A stretch of 64,000 bases of DNA from Streptomyces sp. NBC_01314 (GTDB lineage Bacteria; Actinomycetota; Actinomycetes; Streptomycetales; Streptomycetaceae), in assembly GCF_041435215.1 (NCBI RefSeq), contig NZ_CP108394.1, positions 248,001 through 312,000 on the forward strand, given 5' to 3'. The notes under the pieces are model-generated. The model was not told where the DNA came from and ran no database searches. It saw only the letters and a list, made by a program, of their open reading frames with translations. How positions within the stretch are numbered: the first letter of the stretch is position 1; every line of letters begins with the position of its first letter. The translations under genes were made by a program, and so were the position numbers. Shown piece after piece: positions 1 to 8,907 of this stretch.

Positions 1-112
1 GAACTGCGTCCGACGCGGTCCACCTGCCCGGCATCTACGTCCAGCGGGTCGTCGAACTGAGCGTCGATGACGCTGCCGACAAGCAGATCGAGAAGAGGAC
101 GGTGCGTTCCTG

Positions 113-113
<1 letters not shown>
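1..113 (+). CDS. 3-oxoacid CoA-transferase subunit A, C-terminal end (partial)
   Basis: Only the last ~36 codons are in the window, read in the frame ending at the TGA at 111-113. The tail contains PGIYVQRVV, the conserved C-terminal motif of the alpha subunit of succinyl-CoA/3-oxoadipate CoA-transferases (ScoA/PcaI/AtoD). The stop overlaps the ATG of the next gene (TGATG), so the two subunits are translationally coupled as in other sco/pca pairs. The enzyme moves CoA between succinyl-CoA and a 3-oxo acid. Whether the substrate is acetoacetate or 3-oxoadipate cannot be told from this fragment. Confidence 0.85.
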
Positions 114-763
<650 letters not shown>

Positions 764-959
764 CTCAAGTGGAACCCAACGTTTCCGACCTGCACGGCAC
801 CTACACCCAACTCGACCACCCCAACCCGGGCTTGGCCGACCCAATCGCCTGATGGCTGCCATGGCCAATCATGTTCCGGCTGTCCGTCGCCATTGACGCA
901 CCTCGTGTGTCCGCCACGAACACATCGCTCGGTCCAGCACTACGAGCGGGCCCGGCGAG

Positions 960-2021
960 AGGCTGTTCGAGGAGGCCTACGACTGGGCGCGGGACCTGAG
1001 CGATGACGAGTGCATGAAGCGGCACCTGGTCGGCCTGGATGTGAACCTCGCCTTCGGCGCGGCCGCCAACGGCGCCGTCGTCGGCCTGGCCACGCCGCCC
1101 GTGCACGTCACCCGCCCCGCCTTCGATGCGGCGGTGCCCGGCTCCTGGCTGGTCGACCTCTCCCACGTCGACCTCGCCCGTGTGAAGGTCGGCAAGCAGT
1201 GGCGCGACCTCGACGGCGCGCTGCTGCCCAGCCCGTTCACGCCGACCGGCAAGCGCCCCGAGGGCCCGGCCTGGTACGCCACGCCGACGGTCGCCTACGC
1301 CGTCGAACTCGGCTACGACGTCACGCCGCTTCAGGCGTGGGTGCGCCGTGAGAGCGGCCGGTTCCTGGACGGCTGGTACAAGCGGCTGCGCGACGCCTAC
1401 GTCGCCACCATGGCGGACCTCGGCGTCGCGGAGAAGCTGTCCCCGGCCGACTTCCTGAAGGCGATGGTCACGGTCGCAGAAGAACTCGACAAGGCGGTGC
1501 AGGGCGCGTTCACGCGTCCCGTTCCCAAGTCCGCCGGGGCGCAGATGCGCTACCTGGTCCGCCAGCACCAGCGCAGCACCCGGCGCGTGGCCGAACTGCT
1601 CGGCATCAGCCAGCGCACCGTCGAACGGTATGTGAACAGCCAGATCAAACAGCCCCGGCCGCACCTCGCCGAGCGCCTCGAACGCGAAGTCCGCACGCGC
1701 TGGCAGCCGCAGATCCGGGCCAGGGCGAAGGAGGCCGCCGCCTCCACGAGCGGCATCATGATCGATGTCCACGCCCGGTTCGGCTACACCGCTGCCCCCG
1801 GCACCACCGACCAGGCCCGGGTGCGTCACCTCACCCTCGCCCTGCCGCCCCGCCACGCCGCCCGCCTCCTCCAAGCCCAGGAAGCAGGCGTCGACGAGGA
1901 CGACCTCCGCCAGATCGCCGCCGAAGCCCTGGGCGAGGTGTACTCCCGCGACAACGGGCGCCGCGCCCACGGCCTCGAAGTGAAGCTCACCGACGTCCTC
2001 AACCTCAAGTTCGAGCTGTAG
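960..2021 (+). CDS. Tap-Tpg hybrid: telomere-associated protein fragment fused in frame to telomere terminal protein
   Basis: The frame has an ATG at 1014 (335 residues), but Tap-like sequence begins upstream near 960 (LFEEAYDWARDLSDDEC), so the Tap part lacks its natural N-terminus. Residues 1-150 resemble an inner/C-terminal part of Streptomyces Tap, including ESGRFLDGWYKRLRDAY. Residues ~155-335 match the whole ~185-residue Tpg terminal protein: AFTRPVPKSAGAQMRYLV, a helix-turn-helix (ELLGISQRTVERYV, ~194-207), then RWQPQIRARA and ARFGYTAAPGTT. Normally tap and tpg are adjacent separate genes whose products prime and cap linear replicon ends. Here the end of Tap and the start of Tpg are joined without a stop near position 1465. 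It is either a decayed relic or a working hybrid. The Tpg assignment is strong; expression and the start are uncertain. Confidence 0.75.
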   Translation, partial: RLFEEAYDWARDLSDDECMKRHLVGLDVNLAFGAAANGAVVGLATPPVHVTRPAFDAAVPGSWLVDLSHVDLARVKVGKQWRDLDGALLPSPFTPTGKRPEGPAWYATPTVAYAVELGYDVTPLQAWVRRESGRFLDGWYKRLRDAYVATMADLGVAEKLSPADFLKAMVTVAEELDKAVQGAFTRPVPKSAGAQMRYLVRQHQRSTRRVAELLGISQRTVERYVNSQIKQPRPHLAERLEREVRTRWQPQIRARAKEAAASTSGIMIDVHARFGYTAAPGTTDQARVRHLTLALPPRHAARLLQAQEAGVDEDDLRQIAAEALGEVYSRDNGRRAHGLEVKLTDVLNLKFEL

Positions 2022-2074
2022 CCCGGGGCGGGGGTGCCGGTAGCAGGAGAACAGGAACGGATACGGGGAGAGCT

Positions 2075-2610
2075 GTGGCAGCAGGGGTGGTACGGACCGT
2101 GCCGCTGGCCGGGGAACTGATCAGCCGGGTCGCGGACCGCTACGGTCTGGCGGCCGCCGGTGTGCTGCGGCTGTGGACGTGCCGCAACTCCCCCGCCCGG
2201 CACGAGGGCGGCGGTGTGCGGGCCGACGCGGAGGTCGTCCTCAACGAGGCCGGGCGGGATGTGCTCGCCGAACTGTGCGGGGTGGAACCAGCGGTGCTGG
2301 CGCGCGCTCTGCCCGCCTTCACCGTGGACGATCCCAAGATCAGCACCGGGCGGGAGACCGAATGGCGCAGGCGAGGCGGCGGGCGCGGTCGCGGGAGACG
2401 CGGCGTTCGCCTGCCGGTCGTGCACCGCACGGCGCACCGGGCAGGCACAGCGGGCGGTGCGGTATCTGCCGCGCCGGCAGCGGGTGTGCGTGCGGCACGG
2501 GCGGTGGCTGCTGGACGCGGACGCCGACCAGCCGCTGGAACACCTCGATCTGCGCGGCGTGGCGGAGGTGGCGGCGGCACGGTGCCACCTGCCGCGGCCG
2601 CACCGGACAG
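2075..2610 (+). pseudogene. TniQ-like zinc-binding protein, frameshifted and truncated
   Basis: The first ~100 codons from ATG 2075 read VRTVPLAGELISRVADRYGL, the N-terminus of Streptomyces TniQ-like proteins. Around 2365-2390 the homology jumps to another frame, which continues with CRSCTARRTG, then VCVRHGRWLLDADADQP and EHLDLRGVAEVAAA. The paired Cys/His spacing (C-x2-C and C-x2-H) suggests a zinc-binding site. Homology stops near 2605, far short of the usual length. TniQ relatives act in target selection of Tn7/Tn5053-type elements; many actinobacterial relatives have unknown roles. The frameshift and truncation imply it is dead. It lies 53 bp after the Tap-Tpg hybrid in the same direction. 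Confidence 0.6.
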
Positions 2611-3763
2611 CGGCGGCGACGAGGAAGACGGCACGGAAGCGGAGAGCGCGAAGAGCCAGCGGGAACGCACCCGCAGGGCAGTCGGTGACCTGCTGATCCG
2701 GCAGACCGGCCTGATCCAGCCTCCGGCGTGGCAGGGCACCACGGAGCATCAGCTGGCCGACATTGCCTGCCTGGGTCTGCGGGTGGTGCGCCGCACCGGT
2801 GATTTCCGAACCGTCATGCCCCTGGCCGTGGCGAGCGTGCCCGACCGGCTCAACGTCATGGTGCGTCTGCCCCTCTCCGGCTGGGTCACCTACCATCAGG
2901 CCGTCGTCATGCTGGCCGGATGTAACCGTCTGCGCACGTTCGACAAACCGGAGATCCAGGAGTCTTCGCCGACTGCGTGGCCGAGTCCTGCGACGGTGGC
3001 GATCTCGCCCCTGTTCGTCCTGGCCCAGAACATCCGGTCGGATTGCCCGGCCCTGACCAACCCTCACCTGGTCACCGACCGGCTCGCGTTCCACCCCGAC
3101 AGGCCCCTCGACGCCGACCAGTACAAGGGACTACGGCACATCCGGCTGCGCACCAACGTCCGTGACGAGAGCGCACAGCACTTCGCGTACGGCAACGCCG
3201 GCCCGCAGGACCTGGGAGCCCGGGCGGTTCCCGGCTGGAGACGCATCGGGCAAGAACCGTGCCAAGGAGATCGATACGTGCAAGGACGCGTGAAATTCGC
3301 AGCTGCTGGAGCTGCTCGTGGCGGTCAAGCAAAGTGACGACCCGGCTGCGGCCTGGGCGGCTTTGGCCCAATGGATGCCTCTGCAGATCCGCCCCTGGCC
3401 CCTGGGCGCCCCAGTTCTGAACAGGACACCCGCAGACAAGGGACGCAGCCTGACCAAGCCCACAGGCCTTGACCGAACAGATTGAAGCACCCCAGGACCC
3501 CGCACATCACCCGCATCCGACCCGCCTGACAACACCGAAATTCGCCAGCGGTGTCTCGGCGGGACACCATCTCGACGGAGCTGACTCCGGCGGTGGCCTC
3601 GTACATCCCGGCCAGGACGCAGGGCACCGGACGGGCGGCCGTTCTAATCGGCGATCAAGGTGACCGTCGTGGCCTGCAGGCCCAACACCAGCCGGAGCCG
3701 ATTTCCCTTTGCCTAATCTTGACAACCGGCTCCCACCTGCACGGACATGCGCCCAATCGTCAT
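2611..3763. other. 1.15 kb without a recognisable gene
   Basis: An open frame from the TniQ-like relic continues on the plus strand to 3337 (for example RERTRRAVGDLLIRQTG and MVRLPLSGWVTYHQAVV), but I recognise no family. Codon bias becomes weaker toward 3700. It is best read as degraded coding DNA, possibly the tail of an old mobile or plasmid segment that also left the Tap-Tpg hybrid. A TTGACA hexamer lies at 3719-3724, but no properly spaced -10 element was found. Confidence 0.4.
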
Positions 3764-3808
3764 CTATACACAGTGCGTATACACGCGACGTATACCTCGT
3801 GCGTATAG
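3764..3808. promoter_or_regulatory. Four GTATAC-like boxes at exact 13-bp spacing, probable PadR operator
   Basis: Hexamers CTATAC (3764), GTATAC (3777), GTATAC (3790) and GTATAG (3803) start exactly 13 bp apart. The outer two are reverse complements of each other and the inner two are self-complementary, so the 45-bp block is symmetric as a whole. It ends 8 bp before the PadR start codon, a position suited to autorepression of the PadR-exporter operon. PadR proteins bind dyads of comparable size as dimers; two dimers side by side would fit. Binding is inferred. Confidence 0.65.
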
Positions 3809-3816
3809 TCCTCCCC

Positions 3817-4344
3817 ATGTCCATCGGTCACACCCTTCTAGGACTCCTGGAGTCCGGCCCCCGACACGGTTACGACCTGAAGCGGGCCTTCGACGAGAAG
3901 TTCGGTCACGATCGCCCGCTGCACTACGGGCAGGTCTACTCGACGATGTCCCGCCTGCTGAAGCACGGGCTCGTCGAGGTCGACGGCATCGAGGCCGGCG
4001 ACGGGCCCGAGCGGAAGCGCTACGCCATCACCGACGCCGGAATCACCGACGTACAGCGGTGGCTCGCGACGCCCGAGAAGCCCGAGCCGTATCTGCAGTC
4101 GGTCCTCTACACGAAGGTCGTCCTCGCGCTGCTCACGCACCGCAACGCCGGTGACATCCTCGACACGCAGCGCGCCGAGCACCTGCGGATGATGCGCATC
4201 CTCACCGACCGCAAGCGCAAGGGCGACCTCGCCGACCAGCTCATCTGCGACCACGCCCTGTTCCACCTCGAAGCCGATCTGCGCTGGCTGGAACTCACCG
4301 CCGCGCGCCTCGACAAACTCGCTCTGGCGGTGACGGCCCGATGA
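3817..4344 (+). CDS. PadR family transcriptional regulator
   Basis: The ATG at 3817 gives 175 residues and begins MSIGHTLLGLLESGPRHGYD, the standard PadR N-terminus; an upstream in-frame ATG at 3709 would add non-family sequence. The PadR winged helix spans ~5-80 (GQVYSTMSRLLKHGLVEV recognition region, wing with RKRYAITDAG). The rest is the helical dimerisation domain (residues ~95-175). The stop overlaps the next start (ATGA at 4341), coupling it to an ABC exporter. PadR regulators beside exporters usually repress them and release on binding the toxic substrate. The symmetric box array just upstream suggests autoregulation. Confidence 0.92.
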   Translation: MSIGHTLLGLLESGPRHGYDLKRAFDEKFGHDRPLHYGQVYSTMSRLLKHGLVEVDGIEAGDGPERKRYAITDAGITDVQRWLATPEKPEPYLQSVLYTKVVLALLTHRNAGDILDTQRAEHLRMMRILTDRKRKGDLADQLICDHALFHLEADLRWLELTAARLDKLALAVTAR

Positions 4345-5033
4345 CCTCGACCCCTCCCAGTTCTCTGCTCGCCGCGAGCGAACTGCGCAAGGCCTACGGC
4401 CCGACCACCGCACTCGACGGCGCCGAGTTCTCGATCCACCCCGGCGAGGTCGTCGCCGTCATGGGCCCGTCCGGGTCCGGCAAATCGACCCTGCTGCACT
4501 GTCTCGCCGGAATCGTGCCGCCCGACTCCGGATCCATCACGTACAACGGGCGCGAGATGGCCCGCATGAACGACGCACAGCGGAGCCAGCTGCGCCGCAC
4601 CGAGTTCGGGTTCGTGTTCCAGTTCGGGCAGCTCGTCCCGGAACTCACCTGCGTCGAGAACGTGGCGCTCCCGCTCCGGCTCAACGGGACCTCCCGCAAG
4701 GAGGCCGAGCGGACCGCGCTGTCCTGGATGGAACGGCTGGAGGTCGACGACCTCAAGGGCAAGCGGCCCGGCGAGGTCTCCGGCGGCCAGGGGCAGCGCG
4801 TGGCTGTAGCCCGGGCGTTGGTCACCAGCCCGCGGGTGCTGTTCGCCGACGAGCCCACCGGCGCCCTCGACTCGCTCAACGGCGAGCGCGTGATGGAGCT
4901 GCTCACCGAGGCCGCCCGGTCGACCAACGCGGCCGTCGTGCTCGTCACGCACGAGGCACGGGTCGCCGCCTACTCGGACCGCGAGATCGTCGTACGGGAC
5001 GGCAAGTCCCGGGCCATGGAGCGCGCCGTATGA
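4341..5033 (+). CDS. ABC transporter ATP-binding protein (MacB/LolD type)
   Basis: The 230-residue ATPase has every motif: Walker A GPSGSGKST (42-50), Q-loop (Q94), signature VSGGQ (146-150), Walker B LFADEP (167-172) and H-loop H204. Length and sequence fit the MacB/LolD/FtsE group that pairs with FtsX-type permeases rather than with classic exporters. It overlaps PadR by ATGA upstream and the permease by ATGA downstream (5030), so the three form one operon. It should power extrusion or membrane extraction of a lipophilic compound, peptide or antibiotic; the substrate is unknown. Confidence 0.93.
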   Translation: MTSTPPSSLLAASELRKAYGPTTALDGAEFSIHPGEVVAVMGPSGSGKSTLLHCLAGIVPPDSGSITYNGREMARMNDAQRSQLRRTEFGFVFQFGQLVPELTCVENVALPLRLNGTSRKEAERTALSWMERLEVDDLKGKRPGEVSGGQGQRVAVARALVTSPRVLFADEPTGALDSLNGERVMELLTEAARSTNAAVVLVTHEARVAAYSDREIVVRDGKSRAMERAV

Positions 5034-7363
5034 GAGCAAGTCAGTGGCCCAGGGACCTGACCATGGGCGCCAAATTCGCCTTCGCTGGCGGGCGGGACGG
5101 CTGGGCGCGAATGCTGCTCACCGCCGTCGGCGTGGGACTCGGAGTGGCACTGTTGCTGCTCGCCACCGCGATCCCGAACGCGCTGGCCGTCCGGCACGAC
5201 CGGGAAAAGGCGCGCACCGACATCACCGGCAGCAACCCGCCGATGAAGAAGGCGGACGACACACTGCTGGTCGGCGTGGCTAGCACGACCTTCCGCGACA
5301 AGGAGGTGCGCGGGCGGGCGCTGCAGCCCGAGGGCCCCGAGGCGCATCTGCCGCCGGGGGTCTCGAAGTTCCCCGGCGTGGGCGAGATGGTGGTCTCCCC
5401 CGCGCTGAAGCGGCTGCTGGCATCCGGCGACGGGAAGATGCTGCGGGAGCGGCTGCCGGAGCGGATCGTCGGCACCATCGCCGAGCCCGGACTGATCGGT
5501 TCCCACGAACTCGCCTTCTACCGCGGCGCCAATGACCTCGTGGTCACGGAGGACAACGGCTGGATCGCCCGCATCGACCATTTCGGTGTCCCCCGTCTGG
5601 CCCCGGAGAAGACGGACCCCGTCCTCGTCCTGCTCGCCCTCGTCGTGTTCCTGGTGCTGCTGATGCCGGTCGGCGTCTTCATCGCCGCGGCTGTACGGTT
5701 CGGCGGCGAGCGCCGGGACCGGCGACTCGCGGCCCTGCGGCTGGTGGGCTCGGACAGCCGGATGACCCGACGGATCGCCGCGGGCGAGGCCCTCGCCGGC
5801 TCCGTGGCGGGCCTGGTCTTCGGCACGGTCTTCTTCCTGATCTGCCGGGAGATCGCCGGCTCCGTGGACCTGTTCGACGTGAGCGTGTTCCCGAGCTATC
5901 TGACCCCTTCCCCCCTGCTCGCCCTGCTGGTCGCGGTCGCTGTACCGGCGGCCGCCGTGCTGGTCACCCTGTTCGCGCTGCGGGGCGTGATGATCGAGCC
6001 GCTCGGCGTCGTGCGCACCGCGAAGCCTCCGCGGCGCCGGCTGTGGTGGCGGTTGCTGCTGCCGCTGGGCGGGATCGGAATGCTCTACCCGATGATCGGC
6101 AAAGGCCGCGACAGCGGAGAGTTCAACCAGTTCCAGGTCGCCGGTGGCGTCCTGCTATTGCTCGTCGGGGTGACCGCGCTGCTGCCGTGGGTCGTGGAGA
6201 GGGTTGTGAGCCGGCTCGGCTCCGGGGGGATCGCCTGGCAACTTGCCGTCCGACGGCTCCAGTTGAGCAGCGGCACGGCCGCCCGCATGGTCAACGGCAT
6301 CGCGGTCGCGGTGGCAGGCGCCATCGCACTGCAGATGCTGTTCTCCGCACTGGAGGCCGAGTACACCAAGCCCACGACCAACGACCTCACCCGGGCCCAG
6401 ATGCACACGGAGGTGAGGAACCACGTCCCGCTCGCCCGAGCGGCGGCCGCCTTCAAGGCGACCAAGGGCGTTGCGAACGCCTACGCTTTCGACGAGGGTC
6501 ACGTCACCGACCGGCGCGAATCCCCTCGCCATGTCTCCCGGGTCACCGTCGCCGACTGCGCATCGCTGCGCATGGTGGCTTCCCTACCCTCCTGCAAGGA
6601 CGGTGACTCCTTCGTCGTCCGGGGTGGCCGCGATGGGGAGAGTGCGCCTGGCATGTCCAAGCCCGGCAGCACGCTGTGGTTCGGCGTTGTCTTCGGCTCC
6701 GGTGGCATTCGCAGGCCGACGCCCTTGACCGTGCCGGCGGACATGAAGCAGGCGCAGTCGATCAAGGACCCGGAAGGGTTCAAGCGCGGTGGCTTCCTGG
6801 TGACGCCGGGCGCACTGCCCTCGGGCGCCGCGCAGGGTGTCTCCGGGCGGATCTACCTCGCGCTCGACCAGAGGCTGGCGGACGCACCCGACTACGCGCG
6901 GAACACGGCCCGCCGTCTCGGCCTGCCGGGCGACCCGGTGATGTCGGTGTCCAGCAAGCGCGCGGACAGCTACGCCTCCATCCGCACCGGCCTGTTCGTC
7001 GGCGCCGCCTGCGTGCTGGCCCTGATCGGCGCGAGTCTGCTGGTGTCGCAGCTGGAGCAGCTGCGCGAGCGCCGCAAGCTGCTGTCGTCGCTGATCGCCT
7101 TCGGCACCCGGCGCCGCACGCTGAGCATGTCCGTACTGTGGCAGACGGCGATCCCTATCGGTCTCGGCCTGGCGCTGGCCACGGCGGTCGGGCTGGCACT
7201 GGGCGCGGTCCTGCTGAAGATGATGAACAGGCCGGTGGACGTGGACTGGACGAGTGTGCTGTCGATGACCGGAATCGGCGCCGCCGTCGTCCTGCTGGTG
7301 ACCATGCTCAGCCTGCCGCCGCTGCTGAGGCTGATGCGGCCGGACGGTCTGCGCTCGGAGTAG
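5030..7363 (+). CDS. FtsX-like ABC transporter permease
   Basis: The 777-residue membrane protein has an N-terminal membrane segment (~28-50, rich in GVGLGVALLLLATA), an extracytoplasmic region, a first FtsX core (three helices, ~198-320), then helices near 345-395 and 420-440. A second extracytoplasmic region follows, and a final FtsX core (~655-770). This two-core layout is the usual one for actinobacterial exporter permeases of ~750-850 residues. It works with the ATPase encoded just before it (4-bp overlap). A strong hairpin 5 bp after the stop probably ends the transcript. The substrate is unknown; PadR control suggests induction by a harmful compound. Confidence 0.92.
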   Translation: MRASQWPRDLTMGAKFAFAGGRDGWARMLLTAVGVGLGVALLLLATAIPNALAVRHDREKARTDITGSNPPMKKADDTLLVGVASTTFRDKEVRGRALQPEGPEAHLPPGVSKFPGVGEMVVSPALKRLLASGDGKMLRERLPERIVGTIAEPGLIGSHELAFYRGANDLVVTEDNGWIARIDHFGVPRLAPEKTDPVLVLLALVVFLVLLMPVGVFIAAAVRFGGERRDRRLAALRLVGSDSRMTRRIAAGEALAGSVAGLVFGTVFFLICREIAGSVDLFDVSVFPSYLTPSPLLALLVAVAVPAAAVLVTLFALRGVMIEPLGVVRTAKPPRRRLWWRLLLPLGGIGMLYPMIGKGRDSGEFNQFQVAGGVLLLLVGVTALLPWVVERVVSRLGSGGIAWQLAVRRLQLSSGTAARMVNGIAVAVAGAIALQMLFSALEAEYTKPTTNDLTRAQMHTEVRNHVPLARAAAAFKATKGVANAYAFDEGHVTDRRESPRHVSRVTVADCASLRMVASLPSCKDGDSFVVRGGRDGESAPGMSKPGSTLWFGVVFGSGGIRRPTPLTVPADMKQAQSIKDPEGFKRGGFLVTPGALPSGAAQGVSGRIYLALDQRLADAPDYARNTARRLGLPGDPVMSVSSKRADSYASIRTGLFVGAACVLALIGASLLVSQLEQLRERRKLLSSLIAFGTRRRTLSMSVLWQTAIPIGLGLALATAVGLALGAVLLKMMNRPVDVDWTSVLSMTGIGAAVVLLVTMLSLPPLLRLMRPDGLRSE

Positions 7364-7367
7364 GCCG

Positions 7368-7404
7368 CCGAAGGGCCCTTTCCACCGGTGAAGGGCCCTT
7401 CCGG
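7368..7404 (+). terminator. Hairpin after the PadR-exporter operon
   Basis: Inverted copies of AAGGGCCCTT (7371-7380 and 7391-7400), each flanked by CCG/CGG bases, form a long GC-rich stem starting 5 bp beyond the permease stop. There is no clear T-run, which is common for Streptomyces terminators. Confidence 0.6.
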
Positions 7405-7484
7405 CGTCCTGGTCCAGTACCCGCAGGGCTTGGTGCAGGGCACCCGCCCTCCCTGACCGCCACGCACGGATGCGGTCCCTGGCC

Positions 7485-7635
7485 AGCACGCGAGCGGCAC
7501 ATCCCGGATGAACTCCAGCAGCTCGGGCTCGTCGATGCCGGTACGGTGTGAAAGCCGCTGTTCGCCTCGGGTGTCCAGTGCCACGCAGTGATGATGCTCC
7601 TTGCCGAAGGCGGCCCCGGCCCGGATCCTGAACAT
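7485..7635 (-). pseudogene. IS110-family transposase, N-terminal fragment
   Basis: On the minus strand from ATG 7635 the frame reads FGKEHHHCVALDTRGEQRL and then ELLEFIRDVPL. This resembles the first ~50 residues of IS110-type transposases, whose consensus is AGIDIGK-HHHCVVID. The first catalytic aspartate (in IDIGK) is replaced here (GAAFGK), and similarity stops after ~50 residues. It is a short, dead insertion-sequence remnant. The assignment rests on pattern recall of the family's N-terminus. Confidence 0.5.
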
Positions 7636-7857
7636 GGGCTGCCTCCGTCAGCTGTTCGTTCTGCGGTCCCGCGGACGGCCTTGCCGACGTTGTCCTGCAC
7701 AGCGATCAAGTCGCTTGTCCCGATGAGCGGTTGGACCGTCACGGGCTCCGGGCGGCCAAGTCCCACGAATGACCGGCGTGGGCCCGCGCTGAAAACATTC
7801 CGCCCGCCGCACGAGTGGCCCGTTCCGCGAGTTGACAGAGCGAGGAACCTTCATGCC

Positions 7858-7878
7858 AGTATTAGTAACGGCACGAAC
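7858..7878. promoter_or_regulatory. Putative MarR operator, copy 1 (in front of the two-domain MarR gene)
   Basis: AGTATTAGTAACGGCACGAA at 7858-7877 recurs, with two small changes, at 8845-8867 in front of the gentisate operon as GTATTTAGTAACTGCACGAA. The shared core is AGTAAC-N-GCACGAAC. Two copies in this arrangement suggest one regulator controlling both its own gene and the operon. Confidence 0.55.
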
Positions 7879-7932
7879 CAAAGACTCCGAGCCAACAGCG
7901 GCGCGGTGGCACCGTCGAAAGGATGTGCGGCG

Positions 7933-8826
7933 ATGGCGGACCGGCTGCTCGTCCCCGATGAGGAGGTCTTCGCTCCGGGCAGCCTGCTGCGCACGGCGCA
8001 GCAGGTGCACGATCGTCTGTGGCAGGAGCTGGTGCCCGGCGGCTGCACCTCGCCGCAGTTCGCGGTGCTCCACCGGCTGGCGCTGCGGCCGGGCATCGAC
8101 CAGCGCACCCTGGGCGAGGCCGCCGGCCTCGACAAGGCCACCGTCGCCGAGCTCGTCGCCCGGCTCGAACAGTCGGGGCTGATCGAGCGAGAGCGCGCCG
8201 CGGCGGACGCGCGCCGCAACAGCCTTCGGCTCACCGTGGCCGGCGACACCGCCCTGCGGGCCTGTGCGCCCTGGGCGGCGCAGGTGCAACTGCGGCTGAC
8301 CGCCCCGCTGGGTGATGCCGGGACCGGGCGGTTTCTGCGGCTGCTGGGGACGGTCGCCGAGGTGGCGACCGGTCAGCCGGTTGGGCAGAAGCTGCCCGAA
8401 ATCGTCGGCCTGCCCGCGGATCCGTCCCGTATCCCCGGCCACCTGGTCCGAGTGGCCCAGCAGCGCCACACCCAATTCTGGACGGCCGCCGTGGGCGATA
8501 GGCCGACCTCCCCCCAGTACGGCGTGCTCTACCGCCTGGCGCGGGAGCCGGGCATCGACCAGACCACGCTGGCCGACCGCATCGCCCTGGCCAAGGCGCC
8601 CGCCGGCGAGATCGTGAAGCGGCTCGTCGCACGCGGTGAAGTCCTGCGCGACGTCGACCCGAACGATGCCCGCCGCAGGCTGCTCACGCTCAGTGCGCAG
8701 GGACGTCAGGTTCTGCGGGACGTCACGCCCGCGGTGCTGCGCGTCCAGGAGGAACTGACCGCGGAACTCACCGCGGACGAGCGCAGGGAACTGCTCGCAC
8801 TGCTCAGGAGGATCACCCGGCCGTAG
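7933..8826 (+). CDS. Two-domain MarR family regulator
   Basis: The ATG at 7933 gives 297 residues that hold two complete MarR winged-helix units, ~17-145 and ~167-297. The repeats are clear: TSPQFAVLHRLALRPGIDQ (39-57) and TSPQYGVLYRLAREPGIDQ (192-210), each followed by the helix-turn-helix and wing (ADARRNSLRLT and NDARRRLLTLS). Ordinary MarR proteins are ~150 residues and work as dimers, so this is an internal duplication that may act as a covalent pseudo-dimer. It sits upstream of gentisate-pathway genes, and a shared putative operator precedes both. The likely role is repression of that operon until an aromatic acid binds. Earlier in-frame starts lie in non-conserved sequence. Confidence 0.88.
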   Translation: MADRLLVPDEEVFAPGSLLRTAQQVHDRLWQELVPGGCTSPQFAVLHRLALRPGIDQRTLGEAAGLDKATVAELVARLEQSGLIERERAAADARRNSLRLTVAGDTALRACAPWAAQVQLRLTAPLGDAGTGRFLRLLGTVAEVATGQPVGQKLPEIVGLPADPSRIPGHLVRVAQQRHTQFWTAAVGDRPTSPQYGVLYRLAREPGIDQTTLADRIALAKAPAGEIVKRLVARGEVLRDVDPNDARRRLLTLSAQGRQVLRDVTPAVLRVQEELTAELTADERRELLALLRRITRP

Positions 8827-8844
8827 CCGCGGGCTTTTTCTTCC

Positions 8845-8867
8845 GTATTTAGTAACTGCACGAACTG
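8845..8867. promoter_or_regulatory. Putative MarR operator, copy 2 (in front of the gentisate operon)
   Basis: GTATTTAGTAACTGCACGAA (8845-8864) repeats the element at 7858. It lies ~40 bp before the dioxygenase start, where a bound repressor would block the promoter. Confidence 0.55.
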
Positions 8868-8907
8868 ACCTGCGGGAGAAGACCGCAGAGAGGCAAAACG
8901 GGGAGAC

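Noticed and set aside
801..1970. A long minus-strand open frame (389 codons) opposite the Tap-Tpg gene
   Set aside because: It follows the third-position G/C pattern of the plus-strand gene, has no family similarity and no ribosome site; it is a shadow frame common in high-GC DNA.
3719..3724. TTGACA as the -35 element of the PadR promoter
   Set aside because: No -10-like hexamer lies 16-19 bp downstream; the next AT-rich box (TATACA at 3765) is 40 bp away and belongs to the operator array.
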